From the NCBI GenBank assembly GCA_003153035.1, contig PMBT01000047.1, positions 6,858 to 40,659 on the forward strand: a DNA stretch of 33,802 nucleotides, written 5' to 3'. Shown here in pieces: positions 1 through 7,113 of the stretch. Origin of the DNA: Opitutia bacterium (lineage in GTDB: Bacteria; Verrucomicrobiota; Verrucomicrobiia; Opitutales; Opitutaceae). A model generated the notes under the pieces. The model saw only the letters and a list, made by a program, of their open reading frames with translations, made no database searches and was not told where the DNA came from. Made by a program: the position numbers and the translations under genes. How positions within the stretch are numbered: the first letter of the stretch is position 1; every line of letters begins with the position of its first letter.

Positions 1-94
1 ATACGATGCCCGCAAAGAACCGTCGTGGGATAAAGACCATTCCCGGACCTGCCGCAACCTCGAAGTGACAAAGGAGATTCCCGAGATCGGTCTG

Positions 95-130
95 AACAGG
101 AGGTGACGGCGGTAGCAGAGGCTGGTGGCG
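95..130 (+). repeat. 9-bp-periodic degenerate array, plus orientation
   Basis: Four consecutive 9-mers in phase: AACAGGAGG (95-103), TGACGGCGG (104-112), TAGCAGAGG (113-121), CTGGTGGCG (122-130). The rough consensus is NAACAGAGG. The same unit recurs in the opposite orientation at 140-184 and 216-242, so this is one arm of an inverted arrangement. Confidence 0.6.
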
Positions 131-139
131 AGAGCACAC

Positions 140-184
140 AGCCCTGCCCTCTTCATCCCTCCGCCTCTTGCGCTGCCTCCTGTC
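140..184 (-). repeat. 9-bp-periodic degenerate array, minus orientation (copy 2)
   Basis: Read on the minus strand from 184: GACAGGAGG, CAGCGCAAG, AGGCGGAGG, GATGAAGAG, GGCAGGGCT. The first unit shares the octamer ACAGGAGG with the plus-strand array (96-103), giving an exact 8-bp inverted pair, 96-103 against 176-183. Later units are degenerate. Confidence 0.5.
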
Positions 185-215
185 AAGCGGATCGCTCCAG
201 CACGGCTTCGCCACT

Positions 216-242
216 CCCCCGTTCCCTCTGTTGCCTCCTGTG
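216..242 (-). repeat. 9-bp-periodic degenerate array, minus orientation (copy 3)
   Basis: Minus-strand units from 242: CACAGGAGG, CAACAGAGG, GAACGGGGG. It begins with the same ACAGGAGG core (234-241) as the other two arrays and lies 44 bases downstream of the recR stop codon. Confidence 0.5.
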
Positions 243-285
243 AAACGATTGGGGTTTGGTGGCTTCTTTCGCCCATAATTCGACA

Positions 286-879
286 TCAGGAGTAATTCCG
301 CCGGCCTTCCAGCGCGCTCTTGAGCGTGACCGAATCCGCATAAAGCACGCCCCCGCCGCTGGGCAGCCCAAAGCCGATGCGCGACACCTTGACCTTTCCG
401 GCCGGGATCCGGTCAACGAGGTAGTGGCAGGTGGCTTCACCCTCCACGTCGTTCGATAAGGCGAGGATGAGTTCCTGAATGTCGCCCGCCTCGAGGCGGG
501 CGATCAGCGGGACCAGATTCAGGTGTTCGGGGGCAATCCCCTGGACGGGCGACAGCTTGCCGTGCAGCACATGATAGGTTCCCCGGAAGGCCCCCGACCG
601 CTCGATCGCGACGAGGTCGGGCACTTGTTCGACCACACATACGACGCCGGTCGGTCGCCGCTCGTCGGCGCAGATCGCGCAGAGCTCCCCTTCCGCCAGA
701 TTTCCGCAGCGCGTGCATCGGCGCACGCTCGCCGCCGCGGTCTGCAGCGCCGCCACCAACGCCGGCAGCCGTTCCGGCCGCTCCACCAGCAGATTGAGCG
801 CGATGCGCTCGGCGGACCGGTAGCCCAGTCCGGGCAACTGCTTGAGGTGCTTCTGAAGTTTCTCGAACGCGGGTGTCAT
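286..879 (-). CDS. recR: Recombination mediator protein RecR
   Basis: RecR acts with RecF/RecO to load RecA onto SSB-coated gaps during recombinational repair in the cytoplasm. The 197-residue product has the usual family length. The N-terminal helix-hairpin-helix region (PGLGYRSAERIA, about 16-27) is followed by a zinc finger with C55, C58, C67 and C70. A Toprim domain starts near residue 78 (CVVEQVPDLVAIE) and includes the acidic SNDVEGEAT segment (142-150). The conserved C-terminal GLPSGGGVLYADS is at 171-183. The start is an ATG at 879; no strong Shine-Dalgarno sequence is seen. ybaB lies upstream on the same strand, matching the widespread dnaX-ybaB-recR order, although dnaX is not here. 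The two genes are separated by a heptamer repeat array. Identification is firm. Confidence 0.97.
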   Translation of the reverse strand: MTPAFEKLQKHLKQLPGLGYRSAERIALNLLVERPERLPALVAALQTAAASVRRCTRCGNLAEGELCAICADERRPTGVVCVVEQVPDLVAIERSGAFRGTYHVLHGKLSPVQGIAPEHLNLVPLIARLEAGDIQELILALSNDVEGEATCHYLVDRIPAGKVKVSRIGFGLPSGGGVLYADSVTLKSALEGRRNYS

Positions 880-892
880 CGGAGGCGCTAGG

Positions 893-986
893 GTTCAGGG
901 TTCGGGGCTCAGCGTTCAGGGTTCGGGGTTCAGGGTTTCATCCAACCAATTCAACTCTGAACCCTGAACGATGAACTCTGAATGGG
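893..986. repeat. Two opposed arrays of a degenerate heptamer between ybaB and recR
   Basis: Left arm 893-934: six phased plus-strand GTTCNNN-type heptamers (GTTCAGG, GTTCGGG, GCTCAGC, GTTCAGG, GTTCGGG, GTTCAGG). Right arm 952-986: five phased heptamers of the complementary type (CAACTCT, GAACCCT, GAACGAT, GAACTCT, GAATGGG). The arms are 17 bases apart. GTTCAGGGTTC at 914-924 (also 893-903) is the exact reverse complement of GAACCCTGAAC at 959-969, so an 11-bp stem can form in the ybaB-recR transcript. The same heptamer recurs at 2401-2477. Confidence 0.85.
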
Positions 987-1040
987 GGTTGAGCGCGGCG
1001 CGCCGGTTGGCGATCGGAAATCGTCAATCAAAACCTAAAA

Positions 1041-1349
1041 TCACATGAACCCCGGCATTTGGAAGGCCGCGGTGACCTTCTGCATCTCGCCGTCGTATGC
1101 CGTCTTTGCCTGCTTCGCGGCATCCTGCATCGCCAGCAACAGGGTTTCTTCGATCAGTTTGGGCTCCTCTTTGAGAAACTCGGGGTCGAGTTTGAGCGCG
1201 AGGAATTTGCCCGAACAGCTGATCTTGATGGCCACCGCGCCACCGCCCGCGGTGACATCGATTTCCTTGGTTTCGAGCTGAGCCTGCAGCGCCTCCATCT
1301 GATGCTGCATCTTCTGGGCTTGTTTGAGGAGTTTGCCGACGCCGGGCAT
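1041..1349 (-). CDS. ybaB: YbaB/EbfC family nucleoid-associated protein
   Basis: A small DNA-binding protein of the YbaB/EbfC family, a tweezer-like dimer that coats the nucleoid and is commonly encoded beside recR. From the ATG at 1349 it is 102 residues, the usual family length. It opens with the typical amphipathic helix (MPGVGKLLKQAQKMQHQME), followed by ETKEIDVTAGGGAVAI and the helix KLIEETLLLAMQDAA. The reading frame extends further upstream to 1517, but that part is proline-rich, unlike the family, and overlaps the 3' end of the next gene, so the internal ATG is preferred. Upstream of recR on the same strand; probably co-transcribed with it across the heptamer array. Confidence 0.93.
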   Translation of the reverse strand: MPGVGKLLKQAQKMQHQMEALQAQLETKEIDVTAGGGAVAIKISCSGKFLALKLDPEFLKEEPKLIEETLLLAMQDAAKQAKTAYDGEMQKVTAAFQMPGFM

Positions 1350-1459
1350 GGGAGGATTGGTTGTGGGTTTTGGATTCTGCGGTGTGGGTGAAGGATGGCG
1401 GATCTTGAGCGCCAACATCTGACTGGAGGATGCAAGTGCCGCGCAAGCGTGAACAGTCT

Positions 1460-2350
1460 TCAAGCACTTAATATCGCCGCGTACCCTTCCCGAAACGACG
1501 GAAACTGCGGCCGCCAACCCAGCGCCGCTTTAAGCTTGGCGTTGCTGATCAACCTGTCCGGCGGCGAAAGGAAGCCGCGGCGCGCACTGGCGGGACCACC
1601 GGAAAAGAGCGGTGCCGGCTGACCGACCTGGCCGGCCAGCCATTGCACCACCTCGGCTTTGGGAGTCGGGGTATCGTCGACGAGGTTGAAAATCTCCCCG
1701 CGCAAGGCCGGCGGCGACGCGAGCACGGCCATGATCGCCGTGCTGATGTCGTCGCGATGGACCAGGTTGAGGTGATGGGATCCGTCGCCCTTCATTTCGG
1801 CCGTGCCGGCGCGCACTTGGTCGAGAAAATGGTGACGTCCTGGACCGTAGATGCCGGCCAGGCGCAGAATAAACCACCGCCCGCATGCGCCGGCGGCGCC
1901 GCGCAGCGCAGCTTCCGCTTCGAGCAGGATCCGTCCGGTTTCACCCGCGCCTTCAGTCAGCGCGGTTTCGTCCACAACCACTCCCCCGCTCTGCGGATAG
2001 ACCGACGTGCTGCTCGTATAGACCACCGTGCCAACCGGAACCCGCCGCGCCCAAGCGACGAAGGAACGCATCCCCTCGACGTACGACCCGCGGTAGCCGT
2101 CCAGTCCACCGCCGCCGGCGCTTACACAATTCAGCACCAGGTCCGCGCCCGGGACGATGCGTTCGTGCCACGCGTCCGTCGCGAGGTCGGCCACCACGGG
2201 ATTAACGCCCAATTCCGAAATCTCTGCCGCTCGCGTCGGATTGCGGGTTAGGGCGTCCACCTGCAGGCCCGCCGCGCGCGCCAGCCGGGCCACCGCTGCG
2301 CCGACATAGCCGCAGCCGAGGATCACGAGTCTCTTGCCGTGAAGGTCCAT
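1460..2350 (-). CDS. NAD(P)-dependent epimerase/dehydratase-like SDR protein
   Basis: An extended short-chain dehydrogenase-like protein of about 296 residues, resembling the YeeZ group. The Rossmann fold shows GxGxxG in LVILGCGYVGAA (8-19), a D in VVADLA, the segment VYTSSTSVYP, and later LRLAGIYGPGR and LVHRDDI, all typical of nucleotide-sugar epimerases and dehydratases. The usual YxxxK catalytic pair is not visible: where it should fall the sequence reads RILLEAEAAL. The protein may therefore not be a classical SDR oxidoreductase. Substrate is unknown. The start is taken as the ATG at 2350; a GTG two codons upstream (2356) is an alternative. It is divergent from the DJ-1 gene. Confidence 0.8.
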   Translation of the reverse strand: MDLHGKRLVILGCGYVGAAVARLARAAGLQVDALTRNPTRAAEISELGVNPVVADLATDAWHERIVPGADLVLNCVSAGGGGLDGYRGSYVEGMRSFVAWARRVPVGTVVYTSSTSVYPQSGGVVVDETALTEGAGETGRILLEAEAALRGAAGACGRWFILRLAGIYGPGRHHFLDQVRAGTAEMKGDGSHHLNLVHRDDISTAIMAVLASPPALRGEIFNLVDDTPTPKAEVVQWLAGQVGQPAPLFSGGPASARRGFLSPPDRLISNAKLKAALGWRPQFPSFREGYAAILSA

Positions 2351-2400
2351 TTGCACGCTGCACCATAGGCGAGATGGTCGGTGATGCGAGTCGACATGTT

Positions 2401-2477
2401 TGACTCCGAACCTTGAACCGTGAACCGTGAACCCAGAACTCTGAACTCAGAACCCTGAACGCCGAACTCCCGACCCC
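2401..2477 (+). repeat. Heptamer array (GAACNNN) upstream of the DJ-1 gene
   Basis: Nine consecutive in-phase heptamers start with GAAC from 2408 to 2470 (endings CTT in GAACCTT, then CGT, CGT, CCA, TCT, TCA, CCT, GCC, TCC as the last three bases). Degenerate units flank them at 2401-2407 (TGACTCC) and 2471-2477 (CGACCCC). The array ends 6 bases before the ATG of the DJ-1 gene, so it fills most of the divergent intergenic region and the expected leader. It is the same family as the array at 893-986, but in one orientation only. Confidence 0.88.
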
Positions 2478-2483
2478 TTTCCC

Positions 2484-3023
2484 ATGCCCACCGTGCTTGT
2501 CCTGTTGGCCGAAGGCTTTGAGGAGATCGAGGTCTTCACTCCGGTCGATCTTCTGCGCCGCGCCGGCGCCGAGGTGACGATCGCCTCGCTGGCGGACCAT
2601 CGCCACGTGACGGGTCGCAATGGCATCACGGTTCACGCCGATGCCGCTCTCTCGGAGATTGGCGAGCATCTTTTCGACCTGCTGTTCCTGCCAGGAGGTC
2701 CGGGAGTGAAGAACCTGCGCGCCGACCCCCGGGTGGGTTTCGTGGTCGGGCGCCATGCGGCGGCGGGCAAATGGCTGGCGGCGATCTGCGCCGCCCCCAC
2801 CGTGCTCAACGCCGCAGGCTTGCTGGACGGTCGCCGCTATACGGCACACTTTTCAGTCGCCGGCGAACTGCCCGCGATCCTCGCCGGCCAACGCGTGGTG
2901 GCCGATGGCAATATCCTGACCTCCCGCGGGGCCGGCACTGCGCTCGATTTCGGACTTCTGCTGGTGGAAAAGTTATTGTCGGCGGACAAAGCCTCTGAAG
3001 TCGGCCGGTCGATCTGCGCCTGA
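2484..3023 (+). CDS. DJ-1/PfpI family protein (YajL/ThiJ-like)
   Basis: A 179-residue cytoplasmic protein of the DJ-1 clade, which includes human DJ-1 and E. coli YajL. Family members are linked to oxidative-stress protection and glyoxal-related deglycase or chaperone activities; the precise role here is unknown. Visible hallmarks are GFEEIE (11-16, with E16 matching the acidic partner of the reactive cysteine), FLPGG (68-72), the nucleophile elbow AAICAAP with C102, and LTSRGAGTALDF (145-156). Length is close to YajL and DJ-1. Start ATG 2484, with no Shine-Dalgarno sequence because the heptamer array runs almost to the start. Monocistronic; 288 bases separate it from the glycan locus. Confidence 0.92.
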   Translation: MPTVLVLLAEGFEEIEVFTPVDLLRRAGAEVTIASLADHRHVTGRNGITVHADAALSEIGEHLFDLLFLPGGPGVKNLRADPRVGFVVGRHAAAGKWLAAICAAPTVLNAAGLLDGRRYTAHFSVAGELPAILAGQRVVADGNILTSRGAGTALDFGLLLVEKLLSADKASEVGRSICA

Positions 3024-3311
3024 CAGGCCGGCCTCTTGCGAGTTTGGCCGCGGGACTTCCGGAAGCTCGGCGACTGATCGGGATTTCGGCCGTGGCGGGG
3101 CCAGTTTCAGTCCAGGGCCCCCTCTTGGCTCTTTGCCGGTTTTGACAGAACGGGCTCGTCACGTGCGAAAGTTGCGTGCAGTCTGAGGCTTGGAAAAGGC
3201 TCGGGTGTATCATACCCTCTCGTTGTTCGAGTGTTCGGCAGTTCGCTGGAGTCGCCTCCTGCCGGTTGCTTCCACCGGAAGTGACGCGGCGAAGCTTTCA
3301 TTTATCCCTGC
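3024..3311. other. 288-base intergenic region before the glycan locus
   Basis: No gene is seen. A perfect palindrome AGGCCGGCCT follows the DJ-1 stop codon. A TTGACA at 3142-3147 matches a sigma-70 -35 box but has no acceptable -10 at 16-18 bases. TATCAT at 3208-3213 resembles a -10 but lacks a matched -35. The promoter for the downstream operon should lie here, but no site can be assigned with confidence. A small stem CTTCC/GGAAG lies about 30 bases before the asnB start. Confidence 0.4.
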
Positions 3312-5207
3312 ATGTGCGGCATCGCCGGCCTGGTCAGTTTAGGCGATTCTGACGAAGAGCGGCGTCTCGCCGTGGCGCGCATGTGCGACGCCATGCAGCA
3401 CCGCGGCCCGGATGACAACGGCGAGTTCAGCCGTGGTCCGGCAACGCTTGGCATGCGCCGCCTCGCGATCATCGACCCGGCGGGTGGTCACCAACCGATG
3501 ACGAGTACCGGCGGTCGCTACCACCTCATCTTCAATGGCTGCATCTACAATCACCGTGAATTGCGCGCCGAACTCGCGGCGGCCGGTTATTCCTTCCGTT
3601 CGCAGTGCGACACCGAGGTGCTCCTTGCCGCCTTCGACCGCTGGGGTGTGTCCTGTCTGCCGCACCTGCGCGGCATGTTCGCCTTTGCCGTGTGGGACGA
3701 CCAGGAGCAGGGCCTGTTCCTGGCCCGCGATCCGTTCGGCATCAAGCCGCTCTATTTCCATCACGATGGCGCGCGGAACCGATTCTTTTTCGCCTCGGAG
3801 CTTAACGCCCTGCTTGCCTCCGGCTTGGTGGCGCCGCGCATCGACCCGCGTTCAGTTGCTGAATACCTCGCGTATTTTGCCGTGCCGGCGCCACGTACCA
3901 TCTACGAGGGAGTTGTCAGCCTGCGTCCGGGCGAATGCGCGCGTTTCGCGGGCGGCCGGTTGCAGGTGGACCAGTGGTGGCACTTCCCGACGGCCAGCAC
4001 GGACTCTCCGATCTGCCGGAGCGCCGAGGAGTTCCACCAGGAACTGCGCGCCCGGCTTGATGATACCGTCCAGGCCCACCGCATTGCCGATGTCCCCGTC
4101 GGCGCGTTTCTTTCGGGAGGACTCGATTCTTCCGGAATCGTGGCTCTGATGGCGCGGGCCGGAGGCGCGCGGCTCAAGACGTTCTCACTCGTCTTCGAGG
4201 AGCGAGACTTCTCAGAGGCGACCCCGGCGCGACGCACAGCGGAGGTCCTCGGCACCGAGCATCATGAAACTGTCCTGACGGGCCGGCAGGTCGCCGGGGA
4301 TATCGAACGTCTGCTGCAAGCCTTTGACCAGCCCACCGGTGATGGCATCAACACCTACTATGTGAGTGAGGCGGCGCGGGCCGGCGGAGTGAAAGTGGCA
4401 TTGTCGGGCCTCGGCGGCGATGAGCTGTTCGGTGGTTATCCGTCGTTTCGCGACCTGCCACGCCTCGCACGGTTTCTTTCCGTCTGGCGGATGCTGCCGG
4501 CAGCGTTGCGCGCCCTCGTCGTCGATCAGTTGGCCCGGGGCGGTGTCAGGCAGCGCAAGCTGGCCGACTTCCTCGCCCACGCCCGCGACCTGCAGGGTCT
4601 CTGTTCGCTCCAGCGCCGCGTGTTTTCGAACCAGCTCGGACGTTCGCTGTTGCATCGAGATGCGCGCGCCACCGCCGCCGATGTTCTCCCGCACCACCCA
4701 GCGCTTGATCAATTGTCCCATGAACTCGCCGGCGCCGACCCGTTTCAGATCATCAGCGCCTGGGAGCTGCGCACCTACATGGCCGACGTTCTCCTGCGCG
4801 ACAGCGACGTCATGAGCATGGCGCATTCACTCGAGCTGCGCGTGCCATTCATCGACCGTCCGTTCATCGACTGGTTGTGGTCCCAGCCCGCCCGCTTCAA
4901 GGCCGGCGGCGGCCAGACGAAGTCTGCCCTGGCCGACGCCTTAGCTGGCGTGCTGCCGGAAGACATCCGGCAGCGGAAGAAGCGCGGCTTCACCCTGCCC
5001 TTCTCCGTGTGGATGCGGCGTGAATTGAAGCCGTTCCTCGATGACACGTTCGCGGCGGCCTTCATCGAGCGCACTGGCCTGCTTGACGCTGCCGCGGTGT
5101 CGGCGTTCTGGCGTGGTTTCCTTGCCGGCCGTGAAGACCGCGAGTGGTCCCGCGTCTGGAGCCTGGCCGTGCTGATTGCATTTCTGAACCGCCGGACCGC
5201 CAGATGA
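3312..5207 (+). CDS. asnB: AsnB-type glutamine-dependent amidotransferase
   Basis: A 631-residue asparagine synthetase (glutamine-hydrolysing) family protein. The class-2 glutaminase domain begins with the processed nucleophile C2 (MCGIAGL) and includes RRLAIID (49-55), FNGCIYNH (74-81), CDTEV (99-103) and FGIKPLY. The synthetase domain has the ATP pyrophosphatase loop LSGGLDSS (267-274), then GLGGDELFGGY and LELRVPFID. The position normally occupied by Glu in the FNGEIYN motif is Cys77; in E. coli AsnB that Glu helps bind the alpha-amino group of glutamine. As first gene of a glycan locus it more likely amidates a sugar acid or acts in an exopolysaccharide/exosortase-type system than supplies free asparagine, but sequence alone does not settle this. 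Its stop overlaps the next start (ATGA). Confidence 0.9.
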   Translation: MCGIAGLVSLGDSDEERRLAVARMCDAMQHRGPDDNGEFSRGPATLGMRRLAIIDPAGGHQPMTSTGGRYHLIFNGCIYNHRELRAELAAAGYSFRSQCDTEVLLAAFDRWGVSCLPHLRGMFAFAVWDDQEQGLFLARDPFGIKPLYFHHDGARNRFFFASELNALLASGLVAPRIDPRSVAEYLAYFAVPAPRTIYEGVVSLRPGECARFAGGRLQVDQWWHFPTASTDSPICRSAEEFHQELRARLDDTVQAHRIADVPVGAFLSGGLDSSGIVALMARAGGARLKTFSLVFEERDFSEATPARRTAEVLGTEHHETVLTGRQVAGDIERLLQAFDQPTGDGINTYYVSEAARAGGVKVALSGLGGDELFGGYPSFRDLPRLARFLSVWRMLPAALRALVVDQLARGGVRQRKLADFLAHARDLQGLCSLQRRVFSNQLGRSLLHRDARATAADVLPHHPALDQLSHELAGADPFQIISAWELRTYMADVLLRDSDVMSMAHSLELRVPFIDRPFIDWLWSQPARFKAGGGQTKSALADALAGVLPEDIRQRKKRGFTLPFSVWMRRELKPFLDDTFAAAFIERTGLLDAAAVSAFWRGFLAGREDREWSRVWSLAVLIAFLNRRTAR

Positions 5208-6277
5208 AGACTCTGCTGCTTTGCCCCGAGCTGTTTGCCCGCGAAAGCGGCATTCAGCGCATCCTGCGGCTCTATCTGAAGGCGCTGTGCGACCTGGCGG
5301 AGGTTGGGGACGAAGTCAGTCTCGTCGTGCTCAACGACGCGGAATTCCCCCCAGGCCAACTTCAGCGCTATGCCAATGAAAAGCTGACCGAGCGCCGGCC
5401 CTGCGGCGGCGGAAAGGCTGGGTTTATCCGGCAGGCGCTGCGCGCGTCCGCCGGCGCGGACCGCGTGGTGTGCGGACATTTGGGGCAATTGGGGGTGGCC
5501 TGGCTGGCGCGATGCCTGCATCCCCGGCTTGATTATTATCTGGTGGCGCATGGCATCGAGGTGTGGCGGCGGTACAGCTGGATCGAGCGCCTCGCCCTGC
5601 GCCGGGCGCGACGCATTCTCTGCGTAAGCGACTTCACGCGGCGCGAGATGCAGCGGCGGATTGCGCTGCCCGAGTCGCAGCTTGTCGTCGTGCCCAACGG
5701 ACTCGATCCCCTGTTTGACGGCACCCTTTCTGAGACAATGACGGCCCCTGGCGATCCCATCATCCTGACTGTTGCGCGACTCGATGCGCGGGAGCGGTAC
5801 AAAGGCGTCGACCATCTGATCGAGGCGATGCCGGCGGTGCGGCTCGTTGTGCCGGAGACACGGTTGCGCATCATCGGCACCGGCAGTGATCTGCCGCGCC
5901 TCCAGGAAATGGCTACGAGGCTTGGCGCGGCGGACGCGGTGGATTTTGCAGGCTTCGTGAACGATGACGGTTTGAGCGCGGCCTATCGCGAGTGCGCCTT
6001 GTTTGCCCTGCCAAGCAGCGGCGAGGGATTCGGAATCGTTTTCCTTGAGGCTATGGCTTACGGCAAGCCGTGCCTCGGCGCGCGCGCCGGGGCCATCCCG
6101 GAGATCATCGACGGCACCTCGGGCGTGCTCGTCGATTATGGTGCCATTTCGCAAATCGCGGCGAAAACAGTTTGGGCGTTGCAGCGCCCATGGAATTCGG
6201 AACAAATCAGACAGCGCGCGGCGCAGTTCAGTTACCCGGCCTTCCGGGAGCGGCTGCGACACGCGCTGGCCGGTTGA
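5204..6277 (+). CDS. Glycosyltransferase family 4 protein
   Basis: A 357-residue GT-B retaining glycosyltransferase. The N-terminal acceptor domain carries VAHGIEVWRR (114-123) and CVSDFTRREM (140-149). The C-terminal nucleotide-sugar domain begins with ILTVARLDARERYKG (187-201) and has the E-x7-E signature EGFGIVFLE (274-282), as in GT4 enzymes. The start is the ATG at 5204, which shares four bases with the asnB stop codon; an in-frame upstream extension lies inside asnB and is rejected. Probably a cytoplasmic or membrane-associated enzyme adding one sugar to the lipid-linked glycan; donor and acceptor cannot be read from sequence. Confidence 0.9.
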   Translation: MKTLLLCPELFARESGIQRILRLYLKALCDLAEVGDEVSLVVLNDAEFPPGQLQRYANEKLTERRPCGGGKAGFIRQALRASAGADRVVCGHLGQLGVAWLARCLHPRLDYYLVAHGIEVWRRYSWIERLALRRARRILCVSDFTRREMQRRIALPESQLVVVPNGLDPLFDGTLSETMTAPGDPIILTVARLDARERYKGVDHLIEAMPAVRLVVPETRLRIIGTGSDLPRLQEMATRLGAADAVDFAGFVNDDGLSAAYRECALFALPSSGEGFGIVFLEAMAYGKPCLGARAGAIPEIIDGTSGVLVDYGAISQIAAKTVWALQRPWNSEQIRQRAAQFSYPAFRERLRHALAG

Positions 6278-6279
6278 TC

Positions 6280-7110
6280 ATGTCCACCTCCATTTCCGAG
6301 AAGCTGGTGATTGAGGCCGGTCGCGCCGAGCAGAATTATTGGCGCGATCTATGGCGCTACCGCGAATTGCTCGGGTTCCTGGCGTGGCGCGACATCAAGG
6401 TGCGCTACAAGCAGGCGGTGCTCGGCGTCGCGTGGGCTGTGCTCCAACCGGCGGTGCAGACGCTGCTGCTGACCTTCGTGTTTGGCAAGCTGGCGAAGAT
6501 GCCCGACGGAGGAGTGCCTTACCCCCTGCTGGTGCTCACCGGCCTCCTGCCGTGGCAGCTGTTCTCCTCCGCTTTTTCCGGGGCCAGCAACAGCCTGGTC
6601 GGCAACTCGCACCTGATCTCGAAGGTGTATTTCCCACGGCTGATCGTGCCGCTCTCGGCGCTGGCGGTGGCGCTGGTCGACATGGCCATTCTGCTCGTCC
6701 TCACCCTGCCGATTGTCGCCGTCTCCGGGGTCGCCCCGACCTGGCGGTTGCTCCTGCTGCCGCTCTTCATCGTGGCCGCGCTGGTGATTGCATTGGGGGC
6801 TGGCCTCTGGATCACCGCCCTCACGGTCAAGTACCGCGACTTTCGCTTCATTACGCCGTTCCTCCTGCAGATCGGGCTGTTTGTGACGCCTGTGGGCTAC
6901 CGCACCGACTTCCTGCCCAACTGGCGCGATCTGCTGGCGCTCAACCCGTTGACCGGCGTGGTCAACGGCTTTCGCTGGTGCCTGCTGGGCGGCGGCATGG
7001 ATTTCTACGTGCCCGGTTTCTTGGTTTCGCTGGCGATGGCCGTGCTGTTGCTCGGCACCGGCCTGTGGTATTTTCGCCAGACCGAGCGCCAGTTCGCCGA
7101 TGTGATCTGA
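6280..7110 (+). CDS. wzm: ABC-2 type polysaccharide export permease (Wzm-like)
   Basis: A 276-residue integral membrane protein of the Wzm/TagG/KpsM class that moves lipid-linked polysaccharide across the inner membrane. It has the family N-terminus LAWRDIKVRYKQAVLGVAW, leading into several hydrophobic segments. Six transmembrane helices are expected: roughly residues 44-64, 75-95, 120-150, 158-180, 190-210 and 245-265. The conserved loop TVKYRDFRFITP lies before the fifth. The start is the ATG at 6280, two bases after the preceding stop codon; an upstream in-frame extension lies within the previous gene and is not membrane-like. The ATPase partner follows after three bases. Confidence 0.93.
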   Translation: MSTSISEKLVIEAGRAEQNYWRDLWRYRELLGFLAWRDIKVRYKQAVLGVAWAVLQPAVQTLLLTFVFGKLAKMPDGGVPYPLLVLTGLLPWQLFSSAFSGASNSLVGNSHLISKVYFPRLIVPLSALAVALVDMAILLVLTLPIVAVSGVAPTWRLLLLPLFIVAALVIALGAGLWITALTVKYRDFRFITPFLLQIGLFVTPVGYRTDFLPNWRDLLALNPLTGVVNGFRWCLLGGGMDFYVPGFLVSLAMAVLLLGTGLWYFRQTERQFADVI

Positions 7111-7113
7111 GTC

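Larger units (their letters stand above)
1..285. other. Gene-free end region downstream of recR
   Basis: No convincing gene is seen. The only plus-strand frame worth noting is open from base 2 to a TGA at 104-106 (34 codons). It could be the tail of a gene entering from the left, but it shows no recognisable motif. A minus-strand frame from an ATG near 274 stays open to the window edge, but its composition is not gene-like. Most of 95-242 is taken up by short 9-bp-periodic arrays, listed separately. No clear rho-independent terminator for recR is visible. Confidence 0.5.

Noticed and set aside
2-106. Possible C-terminal end of a plus-strand gene entering from the left edge
   Set aside because: Only 34 codons, with no recognisable motif. 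Open stretches of this size are frequent by chance at this G+C, and the region is filled with repeats.
893-986. CRISPR-like repeat array
   Set aside because: Units are 7 bases without unique spacers, with no cas genes nearby; periodicity is direct unit to unit.
1350-1517. Upstream in-frame extension of ybaB
   Set aside because: It overlaps the end of the SDR gene, is proline-rich and does not match the family, whose members start at the helix beginning at the ATG at 1349.
3142-3170. TTGACA as a promoter -35 for the glycan operon
   Set aside because: The sequence at the correct spacing (GCGAAA) is not a -10 box, and the nearest TATCAT is far too distant.
4775-6262. A long minus-strand open frame opposite asnB and the GT4 gene
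   Set aside because: Composition is that of an antisense shadow. The plus-strand frames carry catalytic motifs of known families and the minus frame has none.
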